From: an uncultured Collinsella sp.
Lineage (GTDB): Bacteria; Actinomycetota; Coriobacteriia; Coriobacteriales; Coriobacteriaceae
DNA length: 7,028 nt
Direction: 5' to 3'
Assembly: GCA_900754385.1 (NCBI GenBank)
Contig: CAAECP010000149.1
Span: forward strand, 1-7,028
The translations under genes and the position numbers were made by a program. Under the pieces are notes generated by a model, which was not told the DNA's origin, made no database searches, and saw nothing but the letters and a program-made list of their open reading frames with translations. Position 1 is the first letter of the stretch. The number at the start of each line of letters is the position of its first letter. Below are positions 1 to 6,000 of the stretch, piece by piece.

Positions 1-31
1 GACCCATGGCCCCTTCGTTCAATCGAGACAA
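1..31 (-). CDS. Possible first codons of a gene running off the left edge
   Basis: This is a tentative partial start. On the minus strand an AGGAG (37-41) lies five bases before a TTG codon (31-29). The frame then stays open to the window edge and reads LSRLNEGAMG, with an in-frame ATG at 7-5. Genes for amino-acid ABC transporter permeases often follow the binding-protein gene, and a terminator between the two would fit stronger expression of the binding protein. Ten codons are far too few to name a product. The ATG at 7 has only a poorly spaced SD of its own. Confidence 0.2.
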   Translation of the reverse strand, partial: MSRLNEGAMG

Positions 32-98
32 GGTGGCTCCTATCGTAGAAGTTGCCGGCAAAACGAGACGGAAACGCTCTCCGTCGAGAGAAGCGCAA

Positions 99-127
99 AG
101 GCCCTCTCCGCAAAACGGAAAGGGCCC
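99..127 (-). terminator. Rho-independent terminator after the ABC binding-protein gene
   Basis: An 11-bp stem with one mismatch (GGCCCTCTCCG at 100-110 against CGGAAAGGGCC at 116-126) closes a five-base loop. It lies about 22 bases downstream of the stop codon at 149. On the minus strand the stem is followed by TTTGCGCTTCT, a modest U-rich tail. A smaller 5-bp hairpin (CTCTC 77-81, GAGAG 86-90) follows it. Transcription of the lipoprotein gene probably ends or is reduced here. Confidence 0.75.
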
Positions 128-148
128 GCGCGCAATCAAGTAGCTATT

Positions 149-1009
149 TTACTTGATGTTGTACTTAGCCATAAGGGCGTCAACGGTACCGTCGTCGGTC
201 AGGTCCTTGATGGCCTGGTTGATGTCATCCTTGAGCTTGGTGTTGCCCTGGTTGATGGCGATGGCGTACTCCTCGCCGGTGCTGATCTGCTTAATGGTCT
301 GGCAGGTGTTGAACTGCTCGGCAGTCAGCTGGCTGGCAACGGAGCGGTTGGTGACTACGGCGTCGCCCTTATCGGACTGCAGGGCGCTAAAGCACTCGGT
401 GGCGTCCTTGTAGGGGACGATCTTGGCCTTGGGGAAGTTCTCCTGGGCAAAAGCCTCGGCGGTCGAGCCAGACTGGACGATGATGGTAGCGTCGGCGTTG
501 TTGAGCTTCTCGCTGAAGTTGTCGGCCGTGATGTCGGTGTTATCGACCTTGGTCACGATAGCCTGATCGTCCATGTAGTAGGAATCGGAGAAAGTGACTT
601 CCTTCTCACGCTCGGGCGTGTCGGTGATAGCCGCGATGGAGACGTCATACTTAGCGCCCGAAGCGACGCCCGGAACCAGCGTGTCAAAGTCATTGTTGAC
701 ATACTCGACATCCAGGCCCAGCTTGTCGCCGATAGCCTTGATGAGCTCAAGGTCAAAGCCCTGATAATCGCCGTTGTCATCCTTGTACTCAAACGGAGCG
801 TACTCGGCAGAGGTGCCGACGGTCAGCGTACCGTCCTTGACGAGCGCGTACTCCTTGGAGCCGTCGACCTTCTCGACCTTAGCGTCGTCAGAGCTGCTGG
901 AACCGGCATCAGAACCAGAGGTGGCGTTAGACGAGCCGCAGCCCGTCAGAGCGAGGGCGAGCGCCATAGCGCCCGTGGCGGCAAATGCGCCAAGCTTCTT
1001 CAGCTTCAT
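149..1009 (-). CDS. Amino-acid ABC transporter substrate-binding lipoprotein
   Basis: This 286-residue protein is a family 3 extracellular solute-binding protein (SBP_bac_3 fold). It would be anchored outside the membrane, capturing a polar amino acid for an ABC importer. Residues 1-23 form a lipoprotein signal peptide ending in the lipobox LTGC, with Cys24 as lipidation site. A Ser/Asp/Gly-rich linker follows (25-45). The family signature is clear: YAPFEYKDDNGDYQGFDLEL at about 70-89, then ITDTPERE with Arg134, the usual ligand-carboxylate contact, then the SGSTAE pocket at 180-185. The longer reading from 1075 is rejected: ATG at 1009 has a GGAAGGAG SD eight bases upstream, begins a normal signal peptide, and the -10 box overlaps the 1075 start. 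No permease or ATPase gene is visible, so partners would lie beyond position 1 or elsewhere. The substrate cannot be told from sequence. Confidence 0.93.
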   Translation of the reverse strand: MKLKKLGAFAATGAMALALALTGCGSSNATSGSDAGSSSSDDAKVEKVDGSKEYALVKDGTLTVGTSAEYAPFEYKDDNGDYQGFDLELIKAIGDKLGLDVEYVNNDFDTLVPGVASGAKYDVSIAAITDTPEREKEVTFSDSYYMDDQAIVTKVDNTDITADNFSEKLNNADATIIVQSGSTAEAFAQENFPKAKIVPYKDATECFSALQSDKGDAVVTNRSVASQLTAEQFNTCQTIKQISTGEEYAIAINQGNTKLKDDINQAIKDLTDDGTVDALMAKYNIK

Positions 1010-1066
1010 AATCAGTCTCCTTCCGGTGACCTCGTTTGATTCAGAGGTCTGCAAAAACTGTTGGCT

Positions 1067-1095
1067 ATTATGCACCCGGAATTACGAATCTGCAA
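1067..1095 (-). promoter_or_regulatory. Probable sigma-70-type promoter of the binding-protein gene
   Basis: On the minus strand, TTGCAG (1095-1090) and CATAAT (1072-1067) are separated by 17 bases. The -10 box matches consensus at five of six positions and the -35 box at three. Transcription would start near 1060 and give a leader of about 50 bases. The leader contains the SD and a weak ACCTC/GAGGT stem (1029-1033, 1044-1048). This implies expression independent of the upstream nfo gene. Confidence 0.5.
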
Positions 1096-1156
1096 TGAGA
1101 AAACTGATTGAAACAAACCCATAACGTGAATGGAATACTCTACTTTGTGACAGTCA

Positions 1157-2023
1157 TTACTGCTGCAATGACCTTAATAGTCTAATTTCAGTTGCATAAC
1201 CTGCAAGTTCGTTCGGAGTCTCCAAAATAAACGGCAGCGAACGCAAGTGGCCATTCGATACAATATTCTGCATAACCTGCATACCGCCACCAAATTCCTC
1301 GCTGCCAAGGTATCCCTTGCCGATGCACTCGTGACGATCTTTATGGGCGCCACAAGGGTTCTTCGAATCGTTGATGTGTACGGCATGCAAGCGATCGATA
1401 CCCACCACGCGGTCGAACTCGTCGAGTACGCCGTCCAGATCATGGATGATGTCGTAGCCAGCATCGCTCACATGGCAGGTGTCCAAACAAACGCCCAGCT
1501 TATCGGACAGCTCTGGGCACTTGGCGGCAACGCCCTTGATAATGCACGCCAGTTCTTCAAAGCTGCGGCCCACCTCGGTACCCTTGCCGGCCATGGTCTC
1601 GAGCAGCACTGTCGTCTGCTGGCCCTCAAACATCACCTGGCACAGGGTGTCGACAATCATCTGAATGCCGGCGTCGGAGCCCTGCCCCACATGCGCACCG
1701 GGATGGAAGTTGTAGTAGTTGCCGGGCAGCGCCTCCATGCGCCGCAGGTCCTCTACCATAGCCTCCAAGGCGAACTCGCGCGCCCGCTCTTTGGCAGAAC
1801 AGGGGTTGTAGGTATACGGGGCATGCGCCACCAGCGGTCCAAAGTCGTTTTGCGACATAAGCTCGCGCAGAGCCGCCACGTCATCCATGTCAAGTTCTTT
1901 TGCCTTGCCACCGCGCGGGTTGCGCGTAAAGAACGCAAAGGTATTGGCGCCAATGGACAACGCCGTCTCCCCCATTGCCCGATAGCCCTTCGTCGTCGAA
2001 AGATGACACCCGATCGCCAGCAT
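1157..2023 (-). CDS. nfo: Endonuclease IV (deoxyribonuclease IV, AP endonuclease)
   Basis: This 288-residue protein is a complete endonuclease IV of the xylose-isomerase-like TIM-barrel fold. The family cuts the backbone 5' to abasic sites and trims blocked 3' ends in base-excision repair. All nine ligands of the trinuclear zinc site can be placed by analogy with E. coli Nfo: His67, His107 (NFHPGAH), Glu142 (LLET), Asp181 and His184 (CLDTCH), His216 (HINDS), Asp229 and His231 (KDRHE) and Glu268 (ILETP). Family length is about 280-285 residues. ATG at 2023 is chosen because AGGAGG lies nine bases upstream and the product begins MLAIGCHLS, the expected first strand. The longer reading from 2107 starts inside a repeated palindromic element and would add a non-homologous tail. 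No promoter or clear terminator of its own is visible. It may depend on read-through of, or a promoter in, the upstream element. Confidence 0.95.
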   Translation of the reverse strand: MLAIGCHLSTTKGYRAMGETALSIGANTFAFFTRNPRGGKAKELDMDDVAALRELMSQNDFGPLVAHAPYTYNPCSAKERAREFALEAMVEDLRRMEALPGNYYNFHPGAHVGQGSDAGIQMIVDTLCQVMFEGQQTTVLLETMAGKGTEVGRSFEELACIIKGVAAKCPELSDKLGVCLDTCHVSDAGYDIIHDLDGVLDEFDRVVGIDRLHAVHINDSKNPCGAHKDRHECIGKGYLGSEEFGGGMQVMQNIVSNGHLRSLPFILETPNELAGYATEIRLLRSLQQ

Positions 2024-2038
2024 CTCCAGCTCCCTCCT

Positions 2039-2119
2039 CATCAGTTGCGGAAAAATAGTTCCTGTTTGGCCCCTATTCTGCCGCAAACAGGAACTATTCC
2101 ACCGCAACTTATAAAAGGG
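2039..2119 (-). repeat. Palindromic intergenic repeat element, copy A
   Basis: A large imperfect palindrome (arms 2043-2067 and 2085-2109, 22 of 25 positions paired, 17-base loop) is shared with copy B at 3227-3307. About 69 of 81 bases agree in an ungapped hand alignment. On the minus strand the inner 14-bp stem ends in CTATTTTTCC, so it could act as a Rho-independent terminator. The outer AGTTGCGG/CCGCAACT stem would instead extend over the U-tract. The motif TTGCGGnnGAATAG occurs on the minus strand at 2107-2094 and 2086-2073, exactly 21 bases apart, and in degenerate inverted form at 2045-2058. The element ends against the AGGAGG of nfo and begins with CCCTTTTATA, conserved in copy B. Function is unknown. 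The options are an attenuator, a protein-binding site or a MITE-like repeat. Confidence 0.85.
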
Positions 2120-2156
2120 GCATCAGGGATGCGGGCCGCCAGGCACTACGGCTACG

Positions 2157-2191
2157 GGCGCCAGCGTCATAATCCCCTATGCGTCAGCGCC
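2157..2191 (-). other. Imperfect hairpin just after the oxidoreductase stop
   Basis: GGCGC (2157-2161) pairs with GCGCC (2187-2191). Inside, after a small internal loop, CG and CATA/TATG pairs close a six-base loop. It begins within ten bases of the stop codon of the minus-strand oxidoreductase gene. There is no U-tract, so it is not a classic terminator. It could be an mRNA 3'-end stabiliser or chance. The rest of 2121-2196 shows nothing else; the 15-codon ATG frame there lacks coding support. Confidence 0.3.
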
Positions 2192-2196
2192 AAGTC

Positions 2197-3216
2197 CTAG
2201 AGGGCTAGACGGATTGCATCGATAATGCGCGCGCAGCGCTGTGTGGCGGCAAGGGGCATGACGGGACTCTCGAGTTTCCCCGCCCGGATGAGCTGGGTCG
2301 CATGCTGGATTTCGCCGTAGAAATCATCAACCTCAAACGGGGCATTTATTTCGAGCATTCGCCCGTCGGAATACTTCACATGGGCGAGCTCGGGGCGATG
2401 GAGGCGCTCGATTTCCAACGAGCCCCGCTCACAGGCAATCGTTAAGCGGCTTTCATATGCTGCTTTGCCGTCGCACACCATATGAATGGGTATACCGCCG
2501 ACGCTCATATGGATCTCGTCGGCCCAATCGACACGGCCGCCCGATACGTCACGCCAGCGAACTTCACGGGACGAAACCTCGCAAGCGCCCGCGAGCAAAT
2601 CCTCAAACCAACCGACCGCATAGCAGCCCATGTCATATAGACAGCCGCCCTGCAACGGATCAAGCAGATAGTCCGAAGGAGACTCGCCGTAATCGAGCTT
2701 TTGCACGCTTTCAATCGAGACAATACGGCCAAGCTCACCCGACGCAAACAAGTCCTTCACGCGAGTGCGCATCGGGCAAAACCGATTCTTCATCGCCTCC
2801 ATAAACAGCACGCCGCACTCGCGAGAGGTGGAGGCAATCGAGAGAGCCTCTTCCTCACTCAAAACGGCCGGCTTTTCGCACAGCACGGCCTTTCCGGCAC
2901 GCAGCGCGCGACAGGCCCAACGCGTATGCATGCCATGCGGAAGAGCCAAGTAGATTGCGTCGACATCGGGGTCGGCAATCAGCGCGTCATAAGCCGCATC
3001 GCCGTTATCGTCGACCGAGGCATGGCCATGGGCAGCATCGATCGAAAACGCTTGGCAAAATTCCTCGACATGTGCAGGAGTGCGGCCGGCCGCAGCCACC
3101 AGCCGTGCCCCGTCGACCTTCTTGAGCGACGAAGCAAATCGATGAGAGATGTGTCCAGCGCCCAAAATGCCCCAACGGACCTCACGCGAATCATTGCGTA
3201 AGCCTCGGTCACCCAC
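2197..3216 (-). CDS. Gfo/Idh/MocA family NAD(P)-dependent oxidoreductase
   Basis: This 339-residue cytosolic enzyme has the two-domain Gfo/Idh/MocA layout. An N-terminal Rossmann fold carries GILGAGHIS (16-24), followed by the family motif CEKP (113-116), whose Lys115 is the usual catalytic or substrate-binding lysine. The C-terminal alpha/beta domain has GGCLYDMGCYAVGW (190-203), close to the GGG-xxD-x-G-xY signature seen in dihydrodiol dehydrogenase-like and sugar dehydrogenase-like members. Such enzymes oxidise or reduce sugars, inositols or related polyols with NAD(P). The substrate cannot be assigned here. The start is GTG at 3216: GGGAGG (3227-3222) lies five bases upstream, and an ATG just upstream runs into a stop. 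The gene is flanked on both sides by copies of the same palindromic repeat, copy B touching its SD. Sugar-type specificity is inference from family only. Confidence 0.9.
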   Translation of the reverse strand: MGDRGLRNDSREVRWGILGAGHISHRFASSLKKVDGARLVAAAGRTPAHVEEFCQAFSIDAAHGHASVDDNGDAAYDALIADPDVDAIYLALPHGMHTRWACRALRAGKAVLCEKPAVLSEEEALSIASTSRECGVLFMEAMKNRFCPMRTRVKDLFASGELGRIVSIESVQKLDYGESPSDYLLDPLQGGCLYDMGCYAVGWFEDLLAGACEVSSREVRWRDVSGGRVDWADEIHMSVGGIPIHMVCDGKAAYESRLTIACERGSLEIERLHRPELAHVKYSDGRMLEINAPFEVDDFYGEIQHATQLIRAGKLESPVMPLAATQRCARIIDAIRLAL

Positions 3217-3226
3217 GATAGCCTCC

Positions 3227-3307
3227 CATCAGTTGCGGCAAAAAAGTTCCTGCTATCGCCCTATTCTGCCGCAAACAGGGACTATTCCATCACAAGATAT
3301 AAAAGGG
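3227..3307 (-). repeat. Palindromic intergenic repeat element, copy B
   Basis: This is the second copy of the element at 2039-2119, aligned without gaps. It begins on the minus strand directly after the aldo/keto reductase stop codon (3308-3310) and ends against the SD of the oxidoreductase gene. Positions 3259-3279 are identical to 2071-2091; most differences lie in the arms and the far side of the loop. The outer stem is degraded here. The inner stem AGTCCCTG/CAGGAACT, with one mismatch, is kept and is followed on the minus strand by TTTTTTGCC, a better terminator tail than in copy A. The CCCTTTTATA start and CAACTGATG end are the same in both copies. It may terminate or attenuate read-through from the reductase gene. 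Confidence 0.85.
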
Positions 3308-4498
3308 TCATGAGGAGCGAGTTTTGCTGAAGACTTTAAGCATGACCGTTACGGGGCCAGGCTGGAAACGTCGGTGCACGTCATCGAGACGCTCGGGGAT
3401 ATCGATATGCTGTGGGCAGTGGCGCGCGCATTTGCCGCACTTGACGCAATTGCTCACCAGCTTGGCCTCGCTTGTGCGCACCGCGCTCGCCGTAAAGTAC
3501 TGCGATAGACCCGTAAACCAGCTGTGCGCATAGCTCGCGTTGTAGGCGGCAAAGCAGCCGGGAATATTGATGCCCTTGGGACATGGCATGCAGTAGCCGC
3601 ATCCCGTGCAGGGCACGCGATTCGATTTTTCAAACTCATCCAGCACGTGCGCGATCGTGTCGAGCTGGTTGGCAGTCATCGAATCCGGCAGGACCCGATC
3701 GGCCAACACCGCGTTCTCATCCACCTGCGCGATATCGGTCATACCCGAAAGCAGCATCGTCACCTGAGGATGATTCCAGACCCACGAAAGACCCCAGGCG
3801 GCAGGAGTGCGCAAATGCGGGTCACGGGCACTATCGAGCACAGCGCGGGCCCGTGGCGGCAGCTTGCCCGCTAAACGCCCGCCCAGCAGTGGCTCCATCA
3901 CAAACACCGCGAGGCCTCGCTCGGCGGCGGCCATGAGCCCCGCTGTTCCCGCCTGATATCGCTCTCCAGCGTAATTGTACTGGATCTGGCAAAAGTCCCA
4001 CTCATATGCATCGAGCATCGTCAGGAAATCCGCCGCGCTGCCGTGGTACGAAAAACCAATCTGGCGAATGCGCCCCGCCGCCTTTTGACGCGCGATCCAG
4101 TCCTCGATGCCCAACGCCACCACACGTTCCCACTGGGCGGGCGAGGTAATGTTGTGCATGAGGTAATAGTCGATATGGTCGGTCCGCAGGCGGCGCAGTT
4201 GCTCGTCGAAGAACCGGTCGAAATCCTCCGCGCATTTGCACGAAGCATGCGGCAGCTTGGTTGCGAGCAAAACCTGGTCGCGCAAGCCCAGGCGCTCAAG
4301 CGACGCACCCACACAAGCCTCGTTGCCGGGATAGAGATAGGCCGTGTCCAGGTAGTTAATCCCCTGCTCCACCGCACGGGAGATGATGGCGTCGGCAGTC
4401 TTCGCATCCGGGCGTCCCGGCGCACCGGGAAACCTCATGCAGCCCAGCCCCAACGCCGAGATACGGTTGCCGCTTTTGGGGTCAACGCGATATTGCAC
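3308..4498 (-). CDS. Aldo/keto reductase with C-terminal [4Fe-4S] ferredoxin-like domain
   Basis: This 396-residue protein fuses an aldo/keto reductase TIM barrel (about 1-290) to an iron-sulfur domain (about 295-375). The catalytic tetrad is present: Asp51, Tyr56 (DTAYLY), Lys81 (ATKLPH) and His115 (YYLMHN). The tail has CTGCGYCMPC (Cys297, 300, 303, 306) and CVKCGKCARHC (Cys351, 354, 357, 361), enough for two [4Fe-4S] clusters. The first uses CxxCxxCxxCP spacing, which I recall as usual for this anaerobe-rich family. The clusters suggest electron exchange with ferredoxin or flavin partners rather than NAD(P)H chemistry alone; the substrate is unknown. The start is GTG at 4498, behind a very purine-rich GGGAGGGGAGGGG SD, giving the expected MQYRVDP opening. 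The stop codon abuts repeat copy B. It is divergent from the plus-strand small gene at 4661, with a 162-base shared intergenic region. Confidence 0.93.
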   Translation of the reverse strand: MQYRVDPKSGNRISALGLGCMRFPGAPGRPDAKTADAIISRAVEQGINYLDTAYLYPGNEACVGASLERLGLRDQVLLATKLPHASCKCAEDFDRFFDEQLRRLRTDHIDYYLMHNITSPAQWERVVALGIEDWIARQKAAGRIRQIGFSYHGSAADFLTMLDAYEWDFCQIQYNYAGERYQAGTAGLMAAAERGLAVFVMEPLLGGRLAGKLPPRARAVLDSARDPHLRTPAAWGLSWVWNHPQVTMLLSGMTDIAQVDENAVLADRVLPDSMTANQLDTIAHVLDEFEKSNRVPCTGCGYCMPCPKGINIPGCFAAYNASYAHSWFTGLSQYFTASAVRTSEAKLVSNCVKCGKCARHCPQHIDIPERLDDVHRRFQPGPVTVMLKVFSKTRSS

Positions 4499-4584
4499 GG
4501 CCCCTCCCCTCCCATCGAAGCCCTGACAAGGCGAAACAAACCCGTCACGTCATCGAAACACATCGGAATCGCAATCGAGAACGT

Positions 4585-4614
4585 ATCGTAACGCAGCAGA
4601 AATCAGGCCGTCAC
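4585..4614 (-). promoter_or_regulatory. Weak candidate promoter of the aldo/keto reductase gene
   Basis: In the divergent region 4499-4660, the minus strand has GTGACG (4614-4609) and TACGAT (4590-4585), 18 bases apart, each matching the sigma-70 consensus at four of six positions. It is the best pair I found in this gap, but not strong. The gap also holds the SD of each divergent gene and a run of ATCG tetramers at 4552, 4562, 4574 and 4585, about one helical turn apart. These may be chance. Confidence 0.25.
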
Positions 4615-4660
4615 GGCACCGCTTTAACATCAGCAAAAAGCCCGATGAAAGGAGACGAGC

Positions 4661-4855
4661 GTGACCACACGCGAGGACGCCTACCCCTACCCCGGCGAGC
4701 AATACATCCTCTCGGTCGACCGCTATCAGATCGAAGTCATGGACCATCTAAACGAGCTTCCAGCCACGAGCGCCGTCATCTTCTGCACCTTCCCCAAGGT
4801 CCGCGATGGCGTCGGATACCCCGCCCGCGTCTTTGCGGTCTGCCCCGCAGTGTAA
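4661..4855 (+). CDS. 64-residue protein resembling the C-terminal end of a cyclase-family hydrolase
   Basis: A GTG start lies six bases after AAAGGAG (4648-4654), and the codons are strongly G/C-ending like those of neighbouring genes, so this frame looks translated. The residues YQIEVMDHLNELPATSAVIF (23-42) followed by FPK..DG.GYPARVFAV read like the last strand and tail of cyclase-family (PF04199, kynurenine-formamidase-like) hydrolases, where N-L-x-x-(I/L/V)-P-A and G-x-P-A-R-x-F-A patterns close the protein. That resemblance is from memory, not a search. The metal-binding histidine motifs and the rest of a roughly 210-270 residue domain are absent, and no remnant is visible upstream. It may be a truncated leftover that gained its own start, or a genuine small protein. 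Enzymatic activity is unlikely. The overlapping longer frame 4645-4971 is Arg/Pro-rich shadow. After the stop, a weak AACGT/ACGTT stem with TCTTTTTTA (4854-4880) may end transcription. Confidence 0.6.
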   Translation: MTTREDAYPYPGEQYILSVDRYQIEVMDHLNELPATSAVIFCTFPKVRDGVGYPARVFAVCPAV

Positions 4856-4931
4856 CGTCCAGGCAAACGTTTCTTTTTTATAACAGCCGCCCCGCGCACC
4901 CATCAATCACCCCGGCAGCATACAATCCATC

Positions 4932-4957
4932 AGGCGCCCCTTACGCGGGCGCCTTTT
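4932..4957 (+). terminator. Rho-independent terminator hairpin between the small gene and the ketopantoate reductase gene
   Basis: A perfect 7-bp G/C stem (GGCGCCC 4933-4939, GGGCGCC 4947-4953) with a seven-base loop is followed by TTTTATAT. It ends five bases before the GGGGAG SD of the next gene. It probably terminates transcription from the small gene at 4661. A TACAAT box (4921-4926) sits just upstream without a good -35. If it is a real -10, the transcript would begin at the hairpin itself, making the hairpin a 5'-end structure. Confidence 0.7.
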
Positions 4958-4976
4958 ATATGGGGAGATGATTCAC

Positions 4977-5891
4977 ATGCAGATCAACAAGGTTGCCTTT
5001 ATCGGCAAGGGCGGCGTCGGCCTGCTCTACGGCAGCATGATTGCCAAGGCCCTCGGCAATGACGCCGTCGAATACGTTATGGATGACGCCCGTTTTGAGC
5101 GTCACGCGGGCGATGCGCTCACCGTCAACGGAAAGCCTTGCGATCTCACGTCCGTCCGCGCCAGCGAGGCAGCGCCCGCCGATCTGGTCATCCTGACGGT
5201 CAAGACCACCGGTCTCGACCAAGCACTCAAGACTATGGAGCGTGTCGTGGGACCCAACACGCTCATCGCCTCGCTGTGCAACGGCATTACGAGCGAGCAA
5301 AAGATTGCCGAACGCTTTGGCTGGAAGCATACCGTTCTTGGTATCTGCCAGGGCATGGACGCCGTGTTCCTCAACGGCGCGCTCACCTTTACCAATGCGG
5401 GCGAGATCCGCTTTGGTGCAGCCGCCGGCACCGACCCCGCGACCGTCGCCGCTATCGACGAGCTCTACACGCGCTGCGGCATCGCCCATACCGTCGAGAG
5501 CAACATTGCGCACCGCATGTGGGCCAAACTCATGCTCAACGACGGCATCAACCAGACCTGCATGGCTTACGGCGGGACCTACGGAAGCGCCACGGAGCCG
5601 GGCTCCGAGCAGCGCCGCTGTTTTGTCGCCGCCATGCGCGAGACGCTTGCGGTTGCCAACGCCGAGGGCGTTGAGCTGACCGAGGCAGACCTGACGCAAA
5701 TGGTGCACCTCATCGAGGGAATCGACCCCGCCGGTATGCCCTCGATGGCGCAGGACCGCATCGCACAACGAAAAACCGAAGTCGAGGAGTTCGCGGGCAC
5801 CATTTGCCGCCTGGCCGCCAAACACGATATCCAAGTGCCGCAAAACGATTGGCTCTACCAGAGGATTCGCGAAATAGAAAGCAGCTGGTAG
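4977..5891 (+). CDS. 2-dehydropantoate 2-reductase (ketopantoate reductase, PanE/ApbA family)
   Basis: This 304-residue cytosolic enzyme is of typical length for ketopantoate reductases, which use NADPH to make pantoate for coenzyme A synthesis. The N-terminal Rossmann domain has GKGGVG (10-15). Then come Lys76 (LTVKT) and CNG (101-103, in place of the usual QNG). The C-terminal helical domain has MWAKLMLNDGINQ (181-193), whose Lys184, Asn188 and Asn192 correspond to the catalytic lysine and substrate asparagines of E. coli PanE. Then SMAQD (256-260) and RKTEVEEFAG (265-274) follow, with a conserved Ser and Glu. ATG at 4977 is chosen over 4968 because GGGGAG (4962-4967) is nine bases before it but touches the earlier ATG. 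There are no panB, panC or panD genes nearby, and many family members act on other 2-oxoacids, so I give no gene symbol. It ends at a strong terminator, converging with the membrane-protein gene. Confidence 0.88.
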   Translation: MQINKVAFIGKGGVGLLYGSMIAKALGNDAVEYVMDDARFERHAGDALTVNGKPCDLTSVRASEAAPADLVILTVKTTGLDQALKTMERVVGPNTLIASLCNGITSEQKIAERFGWKHTVLGICQGMDAVFLNGALTFTNAGEIRFGAAAGTDPATVAAIDELYTRCGIAHTVESNIAHRMWAKLMLNDGINQTCMAYGGTYGSATEPGSEQRRCFVAAMRETLAVANAEGVELTEADLTQMVHLIEGIDPAGMPSMAQDRIAQRKTEVEEFAGTICRLAAKHDIQVPQNDWLYQRIREIESSW

Positions 5892-5926
5892 TGCTCGGCA
5901 TACTGCAGCCAACAGATCCAATGGCA

Positions 5927-5969
5927 AAGCCGCCGCAAGGGGCACTCCCCTCGCGGCGGCTTCCTTTTT
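5927..5969 (+). terminator. Strong Rho-independent terminator, partly bidirectional
   Basis: A perfect 10-bp stem AAGCCGCCGC (5927-5936) with GCGGCGGCTT (5953-5962) is extended by an inner GGGG/CCCC stem around a CACT loop, then followed by CCTTTTTC. It lies 35 bases after the ketopantoate reductase stop. On the minus strand the stem is followed by only TTT, so it could also serve the convergent gene ending at 6001, less efficiently. Confidence 0.9.
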
Positions 5970-6000
5970 CATCTTTGGCCAAAAATCAGCTTCACAACGG

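Noticed and set aside
2024..2107. 28-residue N-terminal extension of endonuclease IV
   Set aside because: It starts within the repeated palindrome, has no SD there and does not match the family N-terminus. The ATG at 2023 has an ideal SD.
2121..2196. 15-codon ATG frame (MTLAPVAVVPGGPHP) between the oxidoreductase gene and repeat copy A
   Set aside because: It is very short, its purine stretch is too close to the ATG, and there is no codon or family support.
1247..2200. Long plus-strand open frame of 317 codons opposite nfo
   Set aside because: It is the antisense shadow of a clear endonuclease IV gene with all zinc ligands. The product is His/Ala/Leu-rich without a recognisable family, and it runs through the palindromic repeat.
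2710..2723. 14-base sequence TTCAATCGAGACAA also present at 18-31
   Set aside because: One copy lies within the oxidoreductase coding sequence, flanks do not match and there is no palindromic or array structure. It is probably coincidence.
4552..4588. ATCG tetramers at 4552, 4562, 4574 and 4585, about one helical turn apart
   Set aside because: Four-base units are frequent in this GC-rich DNA and the spacing is irregular (10, 12, 11), so chance is the simpler explanation.
4645..4971. Alternative 108-codon plus-strand frame overlapping the 64-residue ORF
   Set aside because: It is Arg/Pro-rich, lacks an SD, runs through the terminator hairpin at 4932-4957 and has no family resemblance.
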